NCBI GenBank assembly: GCA_022573095.1
Contig: JACZUR010000118.1
Location: forward strand, 1 to 7,118
Reading direction: 5' to 3'
Origin: Gemmatimonadota bacterium
GTDB taxonomy: Bacteria; Gemmatimonadota; Gemmatimonadetes; Gemmatimonadales; GWC2-71-9
DNA length: 7,118 nucleotides
Below are positions 1 through 4,720 of this stretch, one piece after another (the stretch's first letter is position 1; each line of letters opens with the position of its first letter). The notes beneath the pieces are model-generated. The model was not told where the DNA came from. It was given only the letters and a program-made list of their open reading frames with translations, and ran no database searches. The position numbers and the translations under genes are program-made.

Positions 1-197
1 ACGCCGTCCGGGAGGAACTGATACTTGCTGTGCCCGGCTACGTTGTCTGCCGTGAGGATTGCCGCGGACTTTGTCCAACGTGCGGAATCAATCTTAACCG
101 GGAGCAATGTAAGTGTCTGCCGGTAAGCGACCCTAGGTGGACCGAGCTGGAATCGTTGAGGGATACATCTGAGCAAGAATTGAGACGCGCGAATTAA
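1..197 (+). CDS. DUF177/YceD family protein, C-terminal fragment (5' end outside window)
   Basis: This is the last 64 codons of a gene that enters from the left; the first full codon is at position 3 and it stops with TAA at 195-197. The visible part carries a cysteine cluster of the form C-x3-C-x3-C-x2-C followed by C-x-C (motif CRGLCPTCGINLN in the middle), which is the signature of the DUF177/YceD family and is probably a metal-binding knuckle. In most bacteria this gene lies directly upstream of rpmF and is co-transcribed with it, and that is the arrangement here, with 12 bases between the two. YceD-type proteins have been linked to 23S rRNA/ribosome maturation, but the precise role in this organism cannot be read from the sequence. 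The N-terminal half is missing only because of the window edge. Confidence 0.85.
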   Translation, partial: AVREELILAVPGYVVCREDCRGLCPTCGINLNREQCKCLPVSDPRWTELESLRDTSEQELRRAN

Positions 198-202
198 AGA
201 GG
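198..202 (+). promoter_or_regulatory. Ribosome binding site of rpmF
   Basis: AGAGG lies 7 bases before the ATG at 210, in the 12-base gap after the YceD stop codon. It is one of only two free-standing Shine-Dalgarno sites in the window (the other is before acpP); most other genes start by overlap or direct abutment. Confidence 0.6.
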
Positions 203-209
203 TTGATAA

Positions 210-392
210 ATGGCTGTTCCAAAGAGAAGGACTTCCAAGAGCCGCAGGCGCAAGCGGCGTACGCACCATGCGGCACCGGTAATAGCTACGCAACCATGCC
301 CACGCTGTGGTGACCCGAGAAGACCACACCACGTTTGCGGTAGCTGCGGATACTACGCTGGAAAGAAAAGAATAGAGGTAGAGGATATCTAG
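210..392 (+). CDS. rpmF: 50S ribosomal protein L32 (bL32), zinc-ribbon form
   Basis: This is a 60-residue protein, the usual length for bL32, a small structural protein of the large ribosomal subunit. It opens with the family's MAVPKRR start followed by a strongly basic stretch (residues 5-20) that would contact 23S rRNA. Residues 30-46 contain two CxxC pairs (Cys30/Cys33 and Cys43/Cys46), so this is the zinc-binding version of L32; paralogues used under zinc limitation lack these cysteines. The ATG is well supported by AGAGG 7 bases upstream. The gene ends with TAG at 390-392, and the next reading frame begins with GTG at the very next base in the same frame. The YceD-rpmF-plsX-fab order is a classic bacterial linkage of ribosome and lipid synthesis. 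Confidence 0.95.
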   Translation: MAVPKRRTSKSRRRKRRTHHAAPVIATQPCPRCGDPRRPHHVCGSCGYYAGKKRIEVEDI

Positions 393-566
393 GTGATTCG
401 GATCGCGTGCGACGCGATGAGCGGCGATGGAGCCGCGTTAGTTGATGCGCTGGCTACTCATCCGAAAACGCTCGCTGCGGTTAGCGAAGCATACGCTCCG
501 GTCTCCTTGACGATAGTTGTGGCGTCAGCCGGATCGGTACACGCCCGATGCGAGGCGTACATGTGA
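393..566 (+). pseudogene. plsX: Truncated plsX remnant (phosphate acyltransferase N-terminal stub)
   Basis: This is a 57-codon open frame at the exact position plsX normally holds between rpmF and fabH. Its first residues read VIRIACDAMSGDGAA, which closely resembles the universal PlsX opening (IALDAMGGD followed by H/N-A-P). The remainder (for example LTIVVASAGSV near residues 39-49) is at best a diverged match. Full PlsX is roughly 330 residues, so over 80% is missing, and the domain that makes acyl-phosphate from acyl-ACP cannot be present. The GTG start directly follows the rpmF TAG, and its TGA overlaps the fabH GTG by three bases (GTGA), so the stub remains open and could pass ribosomes from rpmF to fabH. 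I infer an internal or terminal deletion that kept the frame. It could instead be a novel short protein or an assembly deletion. Confidence 0.6.
552..555 (+). promoter_or_regulatory. Ribosome binding site deciding the fabH start
   Basis: GAGG lies 7 bases before the GTG at 563. It favours that codon over the in-frame ATG at 548, which has no comparable site. The GTG also gives the normal FabH N-terminus (VKRPIVEVASIG) and the compact GTGA overlap with the upstream stub. Confidence 0.5.
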
Positions 567-1555
567 AGCGACCGATCGTAGAGGTAGCGTCAATCGGGAA
601 ATACACGCCCGCCAAAGTTCTGAGCAATGCCGACCTCGAAAAAATGGTGGACACTACCGACGCTTGGATTCGAGAGCGGACGGGAATAGCCGAGCGTAGG
701 ATCGCGGATGACTCTGAGACGCTGGCGTTCATGTCCAAACAAGCTTCGCTGGATGCCCTGTCCCGGGCTGGTGTCAGCCCCGAAGAATTAGACGTTATAG
801 TACTAGGCACCGCGAGTCCGGATAGACTGCTTCCGTCCACCGCATGTGAACTCCAGGCGGAACTCGGCGCGACTAACGCCGCGGCGTTCGATATAGGTGC
901 CGCGTGCAGCGGATTCCTGTACGGTTTAACCGTCGCCGAAGGAATGATCTATGCAGGGCAAGCGAAGAACGTCCTTGTGGTCGGCGGCGAACGACTGTCA
1001 CGGATTGTCAACTACGAGGACCGAGCTACATGTATCCTCTTCGGCGATGGAGCCGGCGCCTCACTTGTAAGACCGGTGACTGACTCATCGAATCGGGGTG
1101 TCTTGTCCAGCTATCTCAAGTCCGATGGACGACTCGCCGAGCTGTTGTATCGACCGGGTGGCGGTGCTAATGAACCGCCCAGCGAGAAGATGCTTCAGAA
1201 CGGATCATATTTCCTCCACATGGCAGGTAGGGAAGTGTTCAAACACGCAGTCAAGTGTATGGCGGACGCCTGTGCGCAGGCGTTGGATAGCGCGGGTCTG
1301 TCCCGTGACGATGTCGACCTCATGATACCGCATCAGGCTAATATTAGGATCATTGAATCAACTGCGAAACATTCTGGTATACCAATGGAAAGAGTTATGG
1401 TCAACGTAGATCGGTACGGAAATACATCTGCAGCGTCGATCCCGATAGCCTTGGAGGAAGCTCTCGCCGAAGGTCGTGTGGGGAAAGGCAGCGTCATCTT
1501 GCTCGCAGCTTTCGGAGGTGGATTTACTTGGGCCAGCATGGTGCTGAGATGGTAG
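563..1555 (+). CDS. fabH: Beta-ketoacyl-ACP synthase III (FabH)
   Basis: FabH condenses acetyl-CoA or another short acyl-CoA with malonyl-ACP, starting each fatty-acid chain in the cytosol. The protein is 330 residues from the GTG at 563, normal for the family. It shows the N-terminal block NADLEKMVDTTDAWIRERTG, the nucleophile Cys115 in GAACSGF, His257 in PHQANIRI and Asn287 in GNTSAASIP, which together form the Cys-His-Asn triad of KAS III (equivalent to Cys112, His244 and Asn274 in E. coli). It closes with the typical FGGGFTWAS motif. All catalytic residues are intact. An upstream ATG at 548 would add five residues but fits the family less well. Its stop (1553-1555) overlaps the fabD ATG by 7 bases, implying coupled translation. 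The acyl-CoA preference (straight or branched primer) cannot be read from the sequence. Confidence 0.95.
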   Translation: MKRPIVEVASIGKYTPAKVLSNADLEKMVDTTDAWIRERTGIAERRIADDSETLAFMSKQASLDALSRAGVSPEELDVIVLGTASPDRLLPSTACELQAELGATNAAAFDIGAACSGFLYGLTVAEGMIYAGQAKNVLVVGGERLSRIVNYEDRATCILFGDGAGASLVRPVTDSSNRGVLSSYLKSDGRLAELLYRPGGGANEPPSEKMLQNGSYFLHMAGREVFKHAVKCMADACAQALDSAGLSRDDVDLMIPHQANIRIIESTAKHSGIPMERVMVNVDRYGNTSAASIPIALEEALAEGRVGKGSVILLAAFGGGFTWASMVLRW

Positions 1556-2487
1556 ACTGCGTCCTGCTTTGTCCGGGCCAAGGATCGCAACGAGTTGGGA
1601 TGGGGAGAGACATTGCAGAACGATTTTCTGAGGCGCGTGACGTATTTCAAGAAATCGACGATGCGCTGAACTTCTCGCTCACCAAGATAATGTGGGAGGG
1701 CCCCGACCGAACGCTTATGCTCACGCATAACGCGCAGCCAGCCATACTGGCTCACACCATAGCTGTGTACTCGGTCGTAAAACAGATGCTTTCCCCTTCC
1801 CTCGGCGCCGGCCACTCGCTGGGGGAGTACTCGGCTTACGTGGCGGCTGGGTCTCTAACGCTGGCGGACGCGGCACGGTTGGTTCGCAAGAGAGGTGAAC
1901 TGATGTTGGAAGCGGGCAATCACCGTCCCGGTGCTATGTCAGTGATACTCGGTTTAAGAATCTCAGAAATAGAACGGTGTTGCGCTGAAGCCCGATCAAA
2001 GGATCAAGATGTTGTGCCGGCCAATATCAACTCACCGGACCAGACGGTTATTTCCGGAGATCCCGAAGCAGTAGAGAGAGCGGGCGCGCTTTGTAAGGAG
2101 GCGAAGGCCAAGAGAGTGGTTCCGCTCAAAGTCAGCGGGGCTTTTCACTCGCCGCTGGTGGAGCCTGCGAGAAGGGGCCTCGAGAAAATGCTCGCCAAGA
2201 CGAAGTTTCGGGATCCTGATTTTCCGATCATCGCCAACGCCACCGCCGAGCCCGTGAAAACCGGTTCGAACGCGATAGGACGGCTGTCAGATCAGATAAT
2301 CTCACCGGTAAGATGGGTGGAGAGCATGGAAAGAGCTGCGAAAGACACCGACGAGACTGTGTCATTCGTGGAAGTTGGTCCCGGCACCGTTCTTGCCGGG
2401 CTGTTGAGAAAAATATTGAAAGGACGGAGGGTTATGAGTCTAGGAGCGGGGGAGGAAGTCTCTGCGTTCTTGGAGCAACGGCGGTGA
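1549..2487 (+). CDS. fabD: Malonyl-CoA:ACP transacylase (FabD)
   Basis: FabD moves malonyl groups from CoA to the acyl carrier protein, supplying the extender unit for FabH and FabF. From the ATG at 1549 the protein is 312 residues. Visible motifs are PGQGSQ at residues 9-14 (oxyanion-hole Gln11), the nucleophile Ser90 in GHSLGEYSAY, Arg115 in RKRGELM, which binds the malonyl carboxylate, and catalytic His200 in SGAFHSPL. These positions match E. coli FabD (Gln11, Ser92, Arg117, His201) almost exactly, which is the main reason for choosing this start. A TTG at 1528 in the same frame has a strong GGAGGTG 7 bases upstream and would add seven residues, but that stretch also encodes the conserved FGGG of FabH and so is probably coincidental. 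The gene overlaps fabH by 7 bases and fabG by 4. Confidence 0.94.
   Translation: MVDCVLLCPGQGSQRVGMGRDIAERFSEARDVFQEIDDALNFSLTKIMWEGPDRTLMLTHNAQPAILAHTIAVYSVVKQMLSPSLGAGHSLGEYSAYVAAGSLTLADAARLVRKRGELMLEAGNHRPGAMSVILGLRISEIERCCAEARSKDQDVVPANINSPDQTVISGDPEAVERAGALCKEAKAKRVVPLKVSGAFHSPLVEPARRGLEKMLAKTKFRDPDFPIIANATAEPVKTGSNAIGRLSDQIISPVRWVESMERAAKDTDETVSFVEVGPGTVLAGLLRKILKGRRVMSLGAGEEVSAFLEQRR
2472..2475 (+). promoter_or_regulatory. Ribosome binding site deciding the fabG start
   Basis: GGAG, inside the end of fabD, lies 8 bases before the GTG at 2484. The GTG overlaps the fabD TGA (GTGA). The reading frame is open for 57 codons upstream, but that stretch has no FabG-like sequence, so this site helps to place the start. 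Confidence 0.5.
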
Positions 2488-3221
2488 CGATCGAGTTGGA
2501 AGGGAAGGTGGCGCTGGTCACCGGCGCATCCCGTGGTATTGGCCGCGACATTGCAGCCCGTTTTGTGGAAGCCGGCGCAAAAGTCGCGCTGGTGGCCCGC
2601 CATCGTGACGCGTTGCAAGACACCGCTTCGGATCTCGGTGATAAGGCATTCCCATTCGTAGCGGATGTAGCCGATAGCGAGTCGATCAGAGAGACGGTTT
2701 CAGCGGTAGAACAGGACATCGGACCCATCGATATATTGGTCAACAATGCTGGAGTCACCCGCGACGGGGTGTTGGTACGTGTGTCGGAAGAGGATTGGGA
2801 TCGAGTTCTGGATACTAACTTGAAGGGTGCTTTTAATACCACGAAGGTAGTGGCGCGTGGTATGATGAAGCGACGGTGGGGGAGGGTGATCAACATTACA
2901 AGCGTGGTCGGTGTGATCGGTAACCGGGGCCAGGTCAGCTACGCAGCATCGAAGGCCGGTCTGATCGGATTCACCAAGTCGATCGCGAAGGAGCTTGCGT
3001 CACGGAACATACTGGCCAACGCGATCGCGCCGGGCTTTATGGACACCAATATGACAAGAGATCTGTCGGATGAGCAGAGGGACGCTCTGCTGTCGCAGAT
3101 TCCGCTAGGTAAGCTTGGTACCGGAGACGACGTAGCCAGCGTGGCCCTGTTTCTTGCTTCGGAGATGGCTAGCTACATTACAGGACAGGTGTTGGTAGTC
3201 GATGGTGGGATGGTAATGTAA
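2484..3221 (+). CDS. fabG: 3-oxoacyl-ACP reductase (FabG), short-chain dehydrogenase
   Basis: FabG uses NADPH to reduce the beta-keto group of acyl-ACP in each round of fatty-acid elongation. The 245-residue length is standard. It is a single Rossmann-fold SDR domain with the cofactor motif TGASRGIG (residues 13-20), NNAG (87-90), and the catalytic set Asn112, Ser140 (in INITSVVG), Tyr153 and Lys157 (YAASK), followed by the IAPGFMDTNM segment that shapes the active-site lid and the C-terminal DGGMVM. Arg17 in the glycine-rich motif and Arg40 after the second strand suit NADPH rather than NADH. The start is the GTG at 2484 because it puts the family's short lead-in (VTIELEGKVALVTG) in place. 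It overlaps fabD by four bases and is followed by a 20-base gap before acpP. No defect is seen. Confidence 0.95.
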   Translation: MTIELEGKVALVTGASRGIGRDIAARFVEAGAKVALVARHRDALQDTASDLGDKAFPFVADVADSESIRETVSAVEQDIGPIDILVNNAGVTRDGVLVRVSEEDWDRVLDTNLKGAFNTTKVVARGMMKRRWGRVINITSVVGVIGNRGQVSYAASKAGLIGFTKSIAKELASRNILANAIAPGFMDTNMTRDLSDEQRDALLSQIPLGKLGTGDDVASVALFLASEMASYITGQVLVVDGGMVM

Positions 3222-3232
3222 CACCTTTAGCA

Positions 3233-3237
3233 GAGGG
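3233..3237 (+). promoter_or_regulatory. Ribosome binding site of acpP
   Basis: GAGGG lies 4 bases before the ATG at 3242, inside the 20-base gap after fabG, which is the longest intergenic gap in the window. I see no hairpin or promoter-like elements in this gap. An independent site and an ATG start fit the high amounts of ACP a cell needs. Confidence 0.55.
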
Positions 3238-3241
3238 AAAG

Positions 3242-3481
3242 ATGAGCGACTTAGATCAGAAGGTGAAGGACATCATCGCCGAGGAACTTGGCGTTGAGCA
3301 GAACAAACTGACGGATGAGGCTAGTTTCATGGAAGATCTCAACGCCGACAGCCTTGACACGGTTGAATTGGTAATGGCGTTCGAGAAAGAGTTTGACATC
3401 GATATTCCCGACGAAGATGCCGAACAACTTCGCACTGTGGGCGATGCTCTCAAGTATCTCCGCGAGAAACAGGCGAGCTGA
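3242..3481 (+). CDS. acpP: Acyl carrier protein
   Basis: This 79-residue acidic protein carries growing acyl chains on a phosphopantetheine arm attached by a holo-ACP synthase. The attachment residue is Ser37 in the signature NADSLDTVELVMAFE. The flanking four-helix layout is standard: an N-terminal helix ending at LGV, the loop with the DSL motif, then FDIDIPDEDAEQL and a final helix after TVGDAL. Acidic residues around Ser37 form the surface recognised by FabD, FabG, FabH and FabF. The protein is the usual ACP size with no anomaly. It has an ATG and its own GAGGG site, unlike its enzyme-coding neighbours, and is followed by only three bases before the TTG of fabF. Confidence 0.97.
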   Translation: MSDLDQKVKDIIAEELGVEQNKLTDEASFMEDLNADSLDTVELVMAFEKEFDIDIPDEDAEQLRTVGDALKYLREKQAS

Positions 3482-4522
3482 GGATTGCGGCGTGTAGTAA
3501 TTACCGGGATCGGCGTTGTTTCACCGCTCGGTAAGGATGCAAAGGGAACCTGGAACGGGCTGATCGAGGGTAAGTCTGGCGCCGGCCCGATCGAACGGTT
3601 CGACGCGACCGATTTCGACGTCCGCTTCAGCTGTCAAGTCAAGGGATTCGATCCGCTCCAGTATCTCGACCGGAAAGAAGCGAAGCGCTGTGATCTGTTT
3701 GCACAGTATGCGGTAGCGGCGTCCGATCAGGCTCTGGAGGATGCGGGCTTCGAGAAACTCCCGGACCCGGAACGGTGTGGCGTGATCATCGGCAGCGGAG
3801 TCGGAGGCATTAAGACCTTCGAGGAGCAGTGCAGCACCTACCTTGCCAGGGGCGCGCGGCGCGTATCTCCGTTCTTCATACCGATGTTCATTCCCGACAT
3901 GGCGTCGGGGCTGGTCTCGATCAGACATGGCGCTCGCGGACCTAACTATTGCACCGTTTCAGCTTGCGCATCATCCGCACACGCAATTGGCGAATCGTAC
4001 AGATTAATTCAGTCAGGAAAGGCGGATATGATGATCTGTGGTGGCGCTGAGGCGGCGATTACTCCGCTGGCAGTCGCTGGATTTGCGAATATGAAAGCAC
4101 TGTCGACACGCAACGACGAACCCGATCGAGCCTCTCGACCGTTCGATCGAGACCGAGACGGTTTTGTGATGGGAGACGGCTCAGGCATCTTGTTTCTAGA
4201 GTCGCTAGAGGGCGCCGAGTCGAGGGGAGCCACGATTCGAGCGGAGGTCATCGGGTACGGCATGAGTGCTGATGCTCACCACATGACTCAGCCTGCGCCC
4301 GGCGGCATGGGTGCAAAGTTGTCGATGCTAGCGTGCATCGAAGACGGCGATATTGATACGACTGATGTCGGATACATCAATGCGCACGGTACGTCGACGC
4401 CGTTTGGGGATGCAGCCGAGGTACTGGCCGTGAAGGAAGTCTTTGGAGATCACGCTCGGGATCTGATATGCGGCTCTACGAAGTCGATGACTGGACACCT
4501 GCTTGGCGCGGCCGGGGGACTT

Positions 4523-4525
4523 TAG
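4523..4525 (+). other. Premature amber codon inside fabF
   Basis: TAG occupies codon 347 of fabF. Family members read AAGG-x-E-A here, so the expected residue is the conserved glutamate (Glu349 in E. coli FabF); GAG to TAG is one substitution. The frame is the same on both sides, so no indel is involved. Confidence 0.85.
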
Positions 4526-4720
4526 GCTGCAATAAGTGTGATGGTGTTGGAAACTGGGGTCATTCCGCCCACGATCAATCAAGAAAATCCCGATCCACAG
4601 TGCGACTTAAACTGCGCACCGAACGTGAAGGTCGAGAGGAAGATAGAAGTAGCACTCTCGAACTCATTCGGATTTGGAGGCCACAACGTTACTCTTGCCT
4701 TGAGACGCAACGGTAACTAG
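4526..4720 (+). pseudogene. fabF: FabF C-terminal fragment downstream of the amber codon
   Basis: These 64 codons hold the C-terminal end of FabF: the strand and loop VLETGVIPPTIN, NPDPQCDLNCAPN, and the glycine-rich SNSFGFGGHN motif whose Phe gates the active site. It could be translated separately only by restart at GTG 4538 or ATG 4541, 12-18 bases past the stop, where I see no convincing Shine-Dalgarno sequence. A separate fragment would lack any catalytic residue. The gene's final TAG at 4718-4720 is directly followed by the GTG of the next gene in the same frame. Confidence 0.8.

Larger units (their letters stand above)
3485..4720 (+). pseudogene. fabF: Beta-ketoacyl-ACP synthase II (FabF) interrupted by one in-frame TAG
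   Basis: FabF condenses malonyl-ACP with growing acyl-ACP chains. The start is a TTG at 3485 giving MRRVVITGIGVVSPLG, the standard N-terminus; no better start is available. The first 346 residues contain all the classical active-site residues: Cys161 (TVSACASS), His301 (NAHGTSTPFGD), Lys333 and His338 (STKSMTGH), matching Cys163, His303, Lys335 and His340 of E. coli FabF. Right after GAAGGL a TAG (4523-4525) stops translation. Family homology resumes in the same frame at the next codon (AAISVMVLETGVIPPTIN) and runs to the normal end with SNSFGFGGHN, terminating with TAG at 4718-4720. The restored protein would be 411 residues, the usual length. The stop product would lack the last 64 residues, including the SFGFGG loop at the active-site entrance, and is unlikely to fold. 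The lesion could be a real nonsense mutation, local readthrough, or a base-calling error. Confidence 0.85.

Noticed and set aside
3222..3241. Possible promoter or terminator between fabG and acpP
   Set aside because: The 20-base gap contains only a ribosome site; I find no inverted repeat, T-run or -10/-35-like pair in it.
4123..4151. Repeated CGATCGAG octamer at 4123-4130 and 4144-4151, a possible binding site
   Set aside because: It encodes the conserved DRASRPFDRDRDGF stretch of FabF; the repeat follows from repeated Asp-Arg codons.
4468..4716. An 82-residue plus-strand frame spanning the fabF amber codon, with a GGGGG run just before it, suggesting frameshift bypass
   Set aside because: FabF homology resumes in the original frame at the codon right after the TAG. 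A bypass would need two compensating shifts within a few bases, and the overlapping frame encodes nothing family-like.
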